The notes under the pieces are model-generated. The model was not told the origin of the DNA. It made no database searches and was given only the letters and a program-made list of their open reading frames with translations. Made by a program: the position numbers and the translations under genes. A stretch of DNA of 64,000 bases from Cranoglanis bouderius (taxonomy: Eukaryota > Chordata > Actinopteri > Siluriformes > Cranoglanididae): positions 4,424,513 through 4,488,512 of the forward strand of contig CM042565.1 in assembly GCA_023630585.1 (NCBI GenBank), in the 5' to 3' direction. Each line of letters opens with the position of its first letter. The stretch's first letter is position 1. Shown here in pieces: positions 1-12,000 of this stretch.

Positions 1-300
1 CACTTTCAAGCTGTGAATCTCCCATTCTACTACATCCCAGAGGTCACTGAAGTCATTATCATGTTCATGAAACCAGTATGAGACAACTTTTGCTTTGTGA
101 CATGGTACATTATCATGCTGGAAGTAGCCATTAGAAGGTGGGTAAATTGTGGCAATGAAGGGATGCACATGGTCAGCAACGATACTCAAATAGGCTGTGG
201 CAGTCATGCAATGATTGATTGGTATTAACGGGCCCAAAGTGTGCCAAGAAAACATTCTCCACACCATTACACCACCTTCACCAGCCTGGACTGTTGACCG
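1..300 (-). pseudogene. Tc1-like transposase C-terminal remnant
   Basis: Read on the minus strand, this stretch gives degraded Tc1-type transposase sequence: a block resembling YLSIVADHVHPF, the QHDN-PCHKAK segment that contains the second catalytic Asp, and a WDVVEWEI block that normally follows the catalytic Glu. The Asp-to-Glu spacer has been deleted, so the catalytic core is incomplete. The window edge cuts the element and no terminal repeat is visible. Similarity changes to a different retroelement near 300. Family assignment is from remembered fish Tc1 transposases. Confidence 0.7.
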
Positions 301-1480
301 CTCAACAACATTTCACTCCTTTAACCCCAGAACTTCTCCTGGTAGCAGAGCAGTGGCAGGGACATCTCCCTGCCACCCCCTGCAACTAGACCTTGGGTTA
401 GGTGTTACTACCCCACCACTTCTCCTTTCTCCTCACCTAGAGCCAAAAGCTGCTTTTCTGATCCTCTTCAGACAAGGCTTTCTGGGCCTTCTGCTGGTTT
501 GCTCCAGTTACTCCCATATCCCTCAGGAGGCGAACAGTTGAAATTCGAACAAAGCCACGGCATCCTACTTCTACTGGGTAGATGATAGTTCTCCAGCCAG
601 CCTCCTTACACTCAGCGATGAGATTGGAGTACTTCAGCTTCTTCCTCTCAAAGGCAGCTTCTTTTGCTTGCTCCCAAGGGACATTTAGCTCGATGAGGAG
701 CACGGTTTTGGCACCACTGGACCACATCACTATATCAGGACGGAGACTTGTGTTGGTGATCTCCCCAGGGAACAGGAGCTTCCTGCCAAGATCAACTCTC
801 ATTCTCCAGTCCTGGGTAAAAGGAACTTTCCTTGATGGAACTGTTGGTGTGTTGCTTTTGTTGCCTCCTCCTTCTGTGACAAATTGGATGTGCTCACACC
901 CTTGGAGACTTGCATTTGGACTTCTAAGAGGGGGCAGCATTCTTTCTGGCCAGACCACTGGTGCAGGTTCAGTGGGCAGGGGAGTGTGTTGTATGCTGCC
1001 CTGATAAGAAAACTAAGCCTTGCCTGTGGGATTCTCCACAGGTCCTCCATGCTGATGTTTCTACCGACAACGCCTTCCCACGTTGTCCAGCCCCCCTGTT
1101 GTCCCTGTGCTACAGCCTTGATCTTACAGCACTCATCCTCCAGCCTTGTCACCTCAGACACTACCAGTTCTTTCCTCTCTTTCCTGCTGGCCTTGGACCA
1201 TACCTTGAGCTTCTCCCCACCCAAGGCCTGTCCTTCCTGTCTGGACTCTGCCGATGATCTCTTTGTGTTGCAGCCTGTTAACTGCCAGATTGACTTCAGA
1301 ATGGGCTTTCCACTTGCGGTCCGTGTGGACCTGGACATTTGTACTCCATACTGCCTGGTCATTAGAATCTCTCAGCTCCAACACTAGCCTGGTCTTCTCC
1401 TGCTTGTAGCCCATGCTGGTGGATTGTAAGATGTTCTTCCCAAAGAGACCAGTATCAGATGAAAGAGTTGGCTTTCCCAT
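300..1480 (-). pseudogene. Non-LTR retrotransposon remnant (RT C-terminus and endonuclease-like domain)
   Basis: Three overlapping minus-strand frames (from about 1480, 1362 and 958) join into one decayed polypeptide. It runs from a segment with NVQV-TDRKWKA through WTTWEGVV and DLWRIPQARLSFLIRAAY to a C-terminal domain with LRPDIVMWS, LIELNVPWEQ and YPVEVGCRGF. The RPDI...ELNVPWE pattern is what I recall for the restriction-like endonuclease tail of fish LINE proteins. At least two frameshifts separate the frames, so it is dead. It lies upstream of dao and is unrelated to it. The 5' part of the element is absent. Confidence 0.7.
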
Positions 1481-1917
1481 CCATTTTACATACTGTGGAT
1501 ATAAGTCATAAGTAATATGTATTGTAATACATTATTAATATTTTTGTTCATATAAGGCAAAAAGCAAAAACAAAACAAATAGTCTTTAAAATTATGCAAT
1601 ACATTTGCTAATGTAATTTTTGACCAATTACATTTTTTTAAGTGGTTGATTTTATAATTGTAATGTAGACCATTGTTCTGAATGGCAGTTTTGTAGTTTA
1701 GAATATGTTCCCATTAATATTACTTTTCCCCCGTAAACACCTTTTAAAGACATTGCACTTATTAAAGCTACAGTATCGACCTTATTTTGGTTGAAAATGA
1801 AAAAAATCAATTACTGAGCAAGTGCATTAAAAAAATCAGTGTTCAAAACTCTTTCCTTACCTTACCCCGATTCGTAACGATAAGTTTATAATAATTATTT
1901 ATAATTTGAGCTGTCAA

Positions 1918-2010
1918 TTTCGCGGGAAACTTCAGTTTGACGTCATTTGCATGGCCTTTGACATCACGTCCGTAAACAAAAAGAAGAAGATCCGGCTACT
2001 ATATCACGTG
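1918..2010 (+). promoter_or_regulatory. Candidate dao promoter: E2F-like, CRE, octamer and E-box cluster
   Basis: Within 93 bp there are TTTCGCGGGAAA (1918-1929, E2F-like), TGACGTCA (1938-1945, palindromic CRE), ATTTGCAT (1945-1952, reverse complement of the octamer ATGCAAAT) and CACGTG (2005-2010, E-box). They precede a putative non-coding first exon that ends in a good splice donor at 2295. The motifs are directly visible. Promoter function and assignment to dao, 3.8 kb upstream of the ATG, are inferred. Confidence 0.4.
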
Positions 2011-2014
2011 TGTG

Positions 2015-2295
2015 GGGGCTGAGGATGGTGGAGTGTTTGTAGCTTGTTCTTGCAACAGTTGCTTAGAATTTAAACTTGTCATCTAGATGGCTGCTTTAAT
2101 CTGGTTAGTTCTAAATCAGCTGTTGTCAAAACCAAGAAGCCCTGAACCGCAGAGAGCCTGCAGTCAAACGGGAAAGCGACAGAGCCTGTGCTAAAACGAT
2201 AATAAATATCGGCATGGCTTTTGAGAAACGGTGACAACTTGGAGATCTGAAGGAACTGAAGACTGACGCAGAGATGGCTTTTTTCTGTTGAACAG
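2015..2295 (+). other. dao: Candidate non-coding exon 1 of dao (5' UTR)
   Basis: The first coding exon of dao begins at an acceptor (TTTGCAG, ending 5804) only two bases before the ATG, so a spliced upstream leader must exist. The best visible donor downstream of a promoter-like cluster is GAACAG|GTAATG at 2295/2296. The 5' end is unknown and the start given is only a guess. Another exon within 2.3-5.8 kb is possible. Confidence 0.35.
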
Positions 2296-3368
2296 GTAAT
2301 GACATTTCAGTGGCTCAGTAGGTAGCTAGCTAAAATTAGCACACTTGTACACTTAGGTATTGAGCTTCCTATGTTGTTTATTGTTTGTTTGCTTTGCTAT
2401 GGTCAGTGTGGTAAATTGCACTTATTTTCTCCTAGCTATGAGAGAAAGCAATTCACCTCTACTCTAAGAAAACTGTATCCGCCACCACCTCTGCTGTCAA
2501 GTATTGGAGCTAATATACATATATTATATATAACTCATACATATACCTCATACCTCATGGATCAGATTCATCCATGTAGAGGAGCAGTGCCGAAGCACAA
2601 ACTATGTAAAAAAATAAAAATTTAAAAATTTAAAAAAACCTCCTCAAGTAACTTGCAATTTTATGTTTCAAACAGTGATGGCGATAGAGAGGCAAAAGTG
2701 CAGTACTGCAGCTTTAAAAATCTCTTCAGAGGCTAAAAACTTACGTCTTATGATATATTCATAAACTGAATTTTAAAAAATGTCAAAATAAATAAATAAA
2801 TAAGTAAAATGTAAACTCCAGGCTGATAACAGTTCTGACCTCAGTTTTATATTGGAGAATGGCAATAAAGCTGATTGGCGTGTAATGAACTTGGCCTCTG
2901 TGAGGCATGCGAGTTTGGAGCTCTTGAACGCAGCACGGTGGTACTTTGCACAGTGTTATGTAACACTGCTGCTGCATGTTAGTTTGCTGAGAGAAGTGGA
3001 AGTGCAACCAAGCTTCGGTAGGTCCATCTGTTTCCACTAATTTCAGTATCTGCGATCTCCATCTTGATGTCACATCTTATAGAAGTTATCTTGCATTTAC
3101 TAATTAACTTTAAAAAATGAGTTTCAATTGAAAAAATAATAGGCTGTGTCACACGTCAGAGTAAACTAAGAAACCATGTAATTCCACAATGCTGGGTTTG
3201 TAGGAACCAGCTGGTTTTTATCAAATTGTATTTAATTGGAGTCTGCATTGTTTTGCATTAACCAGCATAATGCATGCTGTTTGCAAACTGTAACACCAGG
3301 GTTGACCAGCTAAACCAGAACCAGAAAAGGACTAACCAGCTGACTTTTTTTTTTTTTTTAAAGATGTA

Positions 3369-3423
<55 letters not shown>

Positions 3424-4183
3424 GCAACAGCAGCAGATTTAGCATAGGGTGTTGTTTTAAATGTCAAATGCAATAAAATGAAAGAGAGAATCTCAGGATA
3501 TGTGTCAGGTTTCAGGCAATATTCATGTCCATGTTACATATATAAAGCAGTTCTTTGGTGTTATGGTTGTGTGACATCACATAAAACAATTTGTAACAAA
3601 CTCTGTGAATTTTAAGACGTCTTGCACAAATGCAATGACCTTGTAGAAGTTGATTCAGTTCCAACTCCAGTGTCTCTAAGGGACAGACAGATTAATCAGA
3701 TATATATATATATATATAACCTGAAAAAAAAAAAAAAGTGGTCAGGCTGTCTAGTATTTTTCACCCCTCATCAGAAATCTAATTTAAGGGGATTTTAAAA
3801 TTATATTGCCTACTTATTTTAGATGTCAAAAAGACACAATAAGTGAGAGCCCTTCACTTTTCTGTGATCGGACCCAAAAAAAAATGTTTTGTAAAAACAG
3901 TATAAATACTGTTTTAACTGTCAGCAACCTGCAAATGGCCATCTGGTGTTTTTGTGTATTATCAACTTATTTAGTTAACGTAAGGGAAGTCTACCAGCTG
4001 TGAACATGGCAGGAGTTGGATTGCCAGAGATTATTCTATAGTACAGCCTGCATGCACTTTCCTCTACCGAGGAATCAGTGGTGGTGTTGTGGGGCCAAAA
4101 ATATGAATATGCCACAAGTTTTAAAAAGTTAGCCTATTTGAAAAAAATAACTGTCAATTGTTTTGATATTCTACTGAAAAGTA
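2296..4183 (+). other. Putative dao intron 1, unassigned part
   Basis: AT-rich DNA with no convincing gene. It contains a T-run followed by an (ATT)n microsatellite at 3371-3423 and (TA)10 at about 3700-3719. Short open frames here lack family resemblance and are not annotated. Confidence 0.4.
3371..3423. repeat. (ATT)n microsatellite
   Basis: About 17 uninterrupted TTA/ATT units, preceded by a poly-T tract. Confidence 0.95.
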
Positions 4184-5529
4184 TGGGGGGGGGGAGTATT
4201 TCATCCCCTGCTGATTTTGTATGTTTGCCCACTGACAAAGAAATGATCAATCTATGATTTTAATGGTAGGTGTATTTTAACAGTGAGAGACAGAATAACA
4301 ACAAAGAAATCCAGAAAAACACATTTCAAAAAAGTTATAAATTGATTTGCATTTTAATGAGTGAAATAAGTATTTGATCTCCTATCAGTAAGCAAGATTT
4401 CTGGCTCCCAGGTGTCTTTTACACAGGTAATGAGCAGAGACTAATCTCAGTTTGTTACCTGTAAAAAGACACCTGTCCACAGAAGCAATCAATCAATCAG
4501 ATTCCAAACTCTCCACCATGGCCAAGACCAAAGAGCTGTCCAAGGATGTCAGGGACAAGATTGTAGACCTACACAAGGCTGGAATGGGCTACAAGACCAT
4601 CGCCAAGCAGCTTGGTGAGAAGGTGACAACAGTTGGTGCGATTATTCGCAAATGGAAGAAACTGTCAGTCTCCCTCGGTCTGGGGCGCCATGCAAGATCT
4701 CACCTCGTGGAGTTTCAATGATCATGAGAACGGTGAGGAATCGGCCCAGAACTACATGGGAGGATCTTGTTAATGATCTCAAGGCAGCTGGGACCATAGT
4801 CACCAAGAAAACAATTGGTAACACACTACGCCGTGAAGGACTGAAATCCTGCAGCGCCCGCAAGGTCCCCCTGCTCAAGAAAGCACATGTACAGGCCCGT
4901 CTGAAGTTTGCCTGAATGATTCAGAGGAGAACTGGGTGAAAGTGTTGTGGTCAGATGTGGTCAGATCTCTTTGGCATCAACTCAACTCGCCGTGTTTGGA
5001 GGAGGAGGAATGCTGCCTATGACCCCAAGTCATAACACCATCCCACCGTCAAACATGGAGGTGGAAACATTATGCTTTGGGGGTGTTTTTCTGCTAAGGG
5101 GACAGGACAACTGCACCGCATCAAAGGGACGATGGACGGGGCCATGTACCGTCAAATCTTGGGTGAGAACCTCCTTCCCTCAGCCAGGGCATTGAAAATG
5201 ACCTTAATGATTTGGAGAGGATCTGTAAAGAGGAGTGTGACAAAATCCCTCCTGAGATGTGTGCAAACCTGGTGGCCAACTACAAGAAACGTCTGACCTC
5301 TGTGATTGCCACCAAGTAATAAGGCGAAGGGGTCAAATACTTATTTCACTCATTAAAATGCAAATCAATTTATAACTTTTTTGAAATGCGTTTTTCTGGA
5401 TTTTTTTGTTGTTATTCTGTCTCTCACTGTTAAAATACACCTACCATTAAAATCATAGACTGATCAGTTCTTTGTCAGTGGGCAAACGTACAAAATCAGC
5501 AGGGGATCAAATACTTTTTTCCCCCACTG
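4184..5529 (+). mobile_element. Tc1-like transposon, family A, copy 1 (defective)
   Basis: The element is bounded by long inverted repeats of roughly 200 bp. The right end reads GATCAAATACTTTTTTCCCCC followed by ACTG and a TA; the left end is the decayed complement. A transposase starts with MAKTKELSKDVRDKIVDLHK at 4518 (helix-turn-helix region) and continues in other frames with GAPCKISPRGVSMIMRTVRN and TIGNTLRREGLKS. It is broken by a small deletion after RKWKK, by further shifts and by loss of the DDE region. It lies in putative dao intron 1. A second copy is at 60736-62128. Confidence 0.9.
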
Positions 5530-5804
5530 TATAATTTTCTACTGATTTTTCTAAATAAAATCACTAAAAACAGTGATATTGGGTTACCGTTTTTTATACT
5601 GTTCCCATAGTTGGAAAACTCTATTTATACAGAAGGCTAGTATTGACATAAATGGAAGCCAAACAGCATGGTAGCTTTTCTAATTGTAACAACAGATCTT
5701 TAGCACCTATGTGTATGTAAACATGTATGTAAATACCTTCGGACGACCTCAGTTAATGCTGAAAGTTATTTTCAGAATGTTTATGTAATATTTTCTCTTT
5801 GCAG

Positions 5805-6000
5805 CCATGCGTGTAGCGATCATCGGAGCTGGGGTCATCGGCCTTTCCACAGCCCAGAGCATTTACGAGCATTACCATGACAATGTCAGTCCCTTGAATA
5901 TAGATGTCTACGCAGACGTCTTTACTCCTCTGACCACCAGCGACGGAGCAGCAGGACTGTGGCAACCGTACCTCTATGATAAGGGCAACGTCCAGGAAAC
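5805..6000 (+). CDS. dao: dao first coding exon (residues 1-65)
   Basis: Acceptor TTTGCAG ends at 5804 and the ATG is at 5807, with G at -3. Encodes the FAD-binding N-terminus MRVAIIGAGVIGLS and TPLTT...GLWQPYL. Donor GTAAGA at 6001; splits codon 65 after two bases. Confidence 0.95.
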
Positions 6001-9000
6001 GTAAGAGCAGAGATGAGTGGATTTGGGTCAAATTCCAGTCACAGGGAGCCAACCACACAGCTACTGCATAGCTAGATATCTAATTACCTTAATAGAAATG
6101 ATAAAGGTCATCAAATGCTGCAACATGGAACTTGGGTAGTCATTCCTTGGTGGATTTGCTAGTGTGCTTAGGGTCATTATCCTGTTGAAAGGTCCACTTT
6201 CGCTTCAACTTCAACTTTTGGACAGATGGCCTCATATTATTTTCAAGCTCTTTGATATGATGCAGAATTCATAGTTGAATCAAAGTTGAATCAATGCAAG
6301 CTGTCCAGACCCTGAGGCAGCGAAGCAACCCCAAACCATAACATTTCCACCACCGTGCTTCACAGTTGGTATGAGGTGCTTCTCCTGAAAAGCTGTCTTT
6401 GGTCTGCACCAAACATGTCTGCTGTTACTGTGGCCAAACAACTCTATCTTCGATTCATCTGTCCCAAGCACATTATTCCAAAATGACCGGTCTTTGCCTA
6501 GATGCTGATTGGCAAACTGTAGTCCTGCAAAGGCTTTTTCCTGGCACACCTCCCATGCAGGTCAAATTTGTGCAATCTGATTGTCGAAGCATGCATTTTG
6601 ACACCAACAGTTGCAAGACTTACTAGCAGATCCTGTGATGAAATTTTGGGGGTCTTGGAGACTTCTTTTTGCATCAGACGGTCTGCTCTTGGGCTGAATT
6701 TGTTGGAACACCCAGTCCTGGACAAATTGGCAGTCGTGTGAAATCTGCACCACTTGTAGATTCTTTTCCTTACAGTGGAATGATGTATTTCAAATAATTT
6801 GGAGACATTTTTAAATCCTTTGGCTCATAGACTCAAAGGCATCCACAAGCTTTTTTCTGAAGGCCTTACAGAACTCTTTAGCTCTTGGCATGATGACACC
6901 ACACACCTCAATAGCAAAGGGAACGCCAGGCACTAGATAGGAGAGGGGTATAAATAAGACAGGTTCCACCTGCACTCCCTAAGCAGGTTCTAATCACTGG
7001 CATCCAATTTTGAACACCTGATTCTAATTTAATGGATTTGAAGGTGTGATAAATGTAGGGGTGTACTTACTTTTTCCATGTGACTGATCTGTTTTGTGTT
7101 CATTTAAATTGTGAAAATTACTACAAAATGTCAGTTTTATGTGTCATTTGATAGTGTATCAGCTTTATTAATAGGCACTGATTCAACGAGGATCAAATGT
7201 TTGCTTGTCCAAATATGTCAAAAAAGCCAACAATTTCCATGGGGTGTACTTATATTTTCACATGACTATAGCATACCTTGAACATCGTTTATGCTTCCCC
7301 CCCCAATGTCAAGTAAATTACGGACTAAATTTTATATGCGGACAAAAAATGCTCACTAAGGAACCACTTTTTGGGTCTCAGGAGTAAAAAAAAGTTTTGC
7401 GTTCAGAAGGCACATATTTAATTAGTGAAAAGGAATGACATTGATTGTGCTTATGTGATATGAAGAATGAATCAAATTTTCTTTAATTATTATTTTTTTT
7501 AAAAGCCTGCACTGTTTAGACTGATTCTTTGTCTATATGTGATTGGTTATAAGCGATGCAGCCGCTTGATGTCAGTTGCTTTCATTCCTTTTCCAGAAAA
7601 TGGAACAAAGAAACATTTGATTACCTTCTGAGTTTCCTCAGCTCTCCTGAATCTGTTAAAATGGGAATATTTCTGCAGTCTGGCTACAACCTGTGCACCC
7701 GGCATGCCCCGGTAAAGATACTTTCTTGTTTTTTTGAAGGTTTGTTTGTGAGAGATACAGCAGTTCATTTATAAGAAAGAATAAATAAATAAAGAATGAA
7801 TCTCAGCAAGAGGAATACAATTCGAACTGAAAATTTTTCCCTGATTGATATACAGTGTAGTTCATATTTTTCTTTTCAGCAGACTTACTTTGAAATGAAA
7901 CAGTTACTATAATGTTACAGAGAGCTGACACTCCTTCCGAAAATGATAAATAAATGTCTCCTTAAAGAAAGCTTCATTAACAATTATATACTTTTCTTCA
8001 TTAAATAAAATGCTTTAAATCTGGATATTAGGTTTAGATTATGTGGCACCTCAGTCATAGAAACAGTAACATATTAGAATGACTGCATTAATATAAACCT
8101 GTGATTTGTATTGTAGGTAGAACTATTGTCAGAGCTGCTGAAGGGAAAAAAAAAAAAAAAAAAGAATCACCTTCTGACCAATCAGAAACAAGGAATTTAA
8201 CAGTGCACGTGGTATCACTGGTGAAATTAACACTTATGGAATTACGCAGTAATTAAGAATACTGTGAAACGAGTCATATTTGAAATACTATATTGCAAAG
8301 TATTTCATGTTTTAAATTCTTAAGAGTATTCCTGATCAACTTTGCACACTCTCGGCATCTTGTCTACCAGCGTAATGAGGGCACTTCATCCAGGAGCCAA
8401 ACCGTTGTTCGCTGCTTTAAGTTTTAAGTAAAAACTACTTGTTAAATGACTTACTAAAAACACATTTTGATTAAGAAATAAATATATACACTGACATTAA
8501 CTTCACAATTTATATTTGTCTTCGAAAACAAATTCCAAATGTCTTTAAGGCTATTCAAAATATTATATAAAATGAAATATTCAACCTACTGTCCAAACTT
8601 TTGACTGGTAATTATGTTAATCTTTTCCTCACAGTTTAGTGTGGGTAAATCTTTCTCTCGCCTTTCCATTAATACTTTGTTTCAGTGTAATTTTTAGCCA
8701 GTGTTAACCTGGCATTCCTGGTTCTTGATGTTTTTTACTGGCCAGTTTACAACATGTGAACATTTGAATTGTATAAATAGAATTCATAAAGCTATAAAGA
8801 ATTTTGAAAGAATTGTTTTATAGATTTTAGGCTATTTGAAAGTTTGTTTCCCTACAATTCCACATTAATGCCACTGCTGTAATGGAACAATTTAGTAGAA
8901 CTAAATAAGTAATAAATAATATACTTTAAGGTAAATAACTCAATAATAAACTTGAGACTTGAAGGAGTTCCATATATACCTGAGACACCTGCTTGAAATC

Positions 9001-12000
9001 CTCTTGGTCCTTAGCAACTGATATGTAATCATTATGTCCTTGCTCCTCAAAGAAACTTTTCCAGCCATCAAAGAAACATACACTAAATGGCCAAAAGTAT
9101 GTGGACATCTGAACATCACATCTACAGGTATATGTGGTTCATCCGCAAACTGTTGCCACTAAGATGGAAGCATACAATTGTCTAGAACTTATTTGTATGC
9201 TGTGGTATTACAGTTTCCCTTCACTGGAACTAAGAGAGCACCATGGTGTGTTAAGGTTGGTATGGAAGAACTTGAGTGTCCTGCACAGAGCCCTGGCCTC
9301 AACCCCACTGAACACCTTTGGGATGAACTGGAACACCGACTGCACCCCAGGCCTCCTCACCCTACATCAGTACCTGAACTCACTAATGCGTGTGGCTGAA
9401 TGAACACAAATCCCCACAGCCACATTACAAAATCTTGTAGAAAAGATTGTGTTATAGCAGCAAATAGGGGACCAGGCCTGTATTATTGTTCATGGTTTTG
9501 AAATGGCATCAAATCCCATTAGGGGATATTGTACAAATCTGTAGTATCCAGGTGAGATTATCCCCTGAAGAAAGGGTGAGACTTGGGCATAAAGTGTTTT
9601 TGGGAAGTGCAGTCATGACGGTATACATGTGGAACCGAATTCCAGTTGTTTATATAAATGTGGGTCACAGTTTTTGGAGCACTCAGTAGTGATATTTAAA
9701 TTCACACCTCTAGTCTTAACCAGATGCCATGTGAAGATTTCTTCAAAAAAATTTTTTTTTACTCGTAATCTATTTGTGTTTTTATCTTTTAAGAACACGT
9801 TATCTGTTTATTCTGAAAAACTGTATTTGTATTCAGTTAAATCCCTACTACATATATAATGTAAAGCATGGTGATTTCTGTACAGTTCCACCAATACAGA
9901 TGTTAAAACCATTAAAACGAAAGCTGAAAGTGCTTCAGCTTCATTGTCCTTGTTTAATTTTAACAGGAGAACAGGAACAACAAAAAATGTTTCACAGTCC
10001 AATTACTTCCCCCTGCACTATGTCAGAAGTGATATATAATTTGAGGAAAATGACTTTAATGTTGTCTGTTCCTCTGCAGGAGCCGTCATTCAGGGATATT
10101 GTGTTGGGTTTTCGGGAACTCACCCAGCGTGAGCTTGATATGTTTCCTGGATACAGGTACACACAGTTAAATCAACAGTACTGAACTAACATTAGCATTA
10201 TTTTAAGACATTATGATAACCGAATAAACACTAACATTTAATCCTGGAAACTTTATTCTGGATAATCATTGTGACTCATTTGTGACTGAATCTTTAACCC
10301 TTACAGTCCCCTCCAAAACTATTGGAACGGCAAGGCCAATTCATTTTTAATTTTGCCGTAGACTGAAGACATTTGGGTTTGAGATCAAAAGATGGCTAAG
10401 GGACGAGCGTTCGATTGGGAACACTATATTAATACTGGGTAGGGCCTGCCTTTTTATAATATAGCCACTAAGTATTTTTATATCTCAGCTATTATCATTC
10501 TAAGCAATATTGATTGAAAAAAGACTCACAAGAGCCTTTCCTGTGTTCAAGGAGTTTCTTGATGTGTATCTGCACAGGAAGAGCAAATAAGAGATCAAGG
10601 AAATGAGACTAAACTCACTTTTGTGTTATATATTTACAAAGATTGGTCATTCTTAACAGTTTTTTTTTTTTCACTTTGACAGCCTGAAAAAGCGTTTTAC
10701 TATTGTTAAACATTTGGTAAAAATATTTGTAAAAAATTGTGTAAAAATTTATTTTTATTTGGTCTACATACATGAAGGTTAAAACTGCAGCCTTTACAGC
10801 TAATTATTTACTGTTTTGTTAGTAAAGCTGTGGCTGTTTCTATTCTACTCTGACAAATTGTGTAATTCAGTCTGCCTATGATTATAGTCTTAACTAATTA
10901 TTCAGAATATAATTACTTAAAGGTCAATGAATGTAGCTTTGAATGTGTATATGTAGCTTTTCTCCATGCTCAAGCTTCCCTGTTTTCTTTATTGTTATGT
11001 TGTTCTCAGCTTGGGTTGGTTTAACACTGCTATAATGCTGGAAGGGAAGACGTATCTGCCCTGGCTCATGAACTGGTGAGAGCTCAGGCTTTATCTCAGT
11101 GCTGTCCAAACTACATTTATCCTGTAAATAATTTTGTTTGTCCCCTTGATCAGTGTTTTACCAGGTTGACACCAATGTTCACTTTTTATTCACCTAGCTA
11201 AGCACAAGCAATGAGTGCAGTTAATAAGTGAGGAGTAAAACACAATGTGTCATCAACGGGACTGGCTCCTAACCTGAACTCGTAAGAAAAGTCGAACAAA
11301 CAAGGGGTAATGTTATTGGACTTTAATAGCCATTCTTTTCCTTTACTCAGGTTGGTAAAAAGAGGCGTGAAGTTTCACCACAGAAAGATCCATTCATTCC
11401 AAGAGGTCAGGCTAATTTTGTGATTATAGCATATATACAGTAGATGCTTAAAATTGTTTAAATTGACGTTTTACGTATTCAGGTAAATATGACTAGTATA
11501 TCAACATGAGTTAAGATATAATGCGTTAGACCAATTTACAATTAAGGACCTTTCTCTCAGTCCTCCCATTATTTTTCACTGATCCTTTTCAATATTCTCT
11601 ACTTTGCGTGTAAAGTACTATCTTTAACATACTTTGTATGGTAACTTTGCCATCAAGACATACAATAAAATTTCACGTCTGTCTAAAAGTCTATCAAGAA
11701 CTGTTTTTATTTAATCGTTTATCAAAAATGAATACTAAACTGTTACTGAGTTCACTTATTATTCTGTCCTCACACTATTTGCTTCATCTGATTTGAGAAA
11801 TCTAACTTGTGAACAAATTTTTACAGCTGAGGAAGTAAAACAGTTTTTTTGGTTCCGGACTCAGACAACATTATTAACATTTGTCGCATGTTGTAGCTGG
11901 CAGAGAGTGGAGCAGACATCATCGTCAACTGCTCAGGCGTTCGATCAGGTGACCTCCAACCTGATCCTGAGCTCACTCCAGGCCGAGGACAGATCATCAA

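Noticed and set aside
582..1387. Plus-strand frames of 140 and 167 codons
   Set aside because: Opposite-strand shadows of the decayed LINE protein, which has recognisable conserved blocks on the minus strand.
9774..10184. 136-codon plus frame before dao exon 4
   Set aside because: Only its last part is exon 4; the upstream part is intron sequence before the acceptor at 10079.
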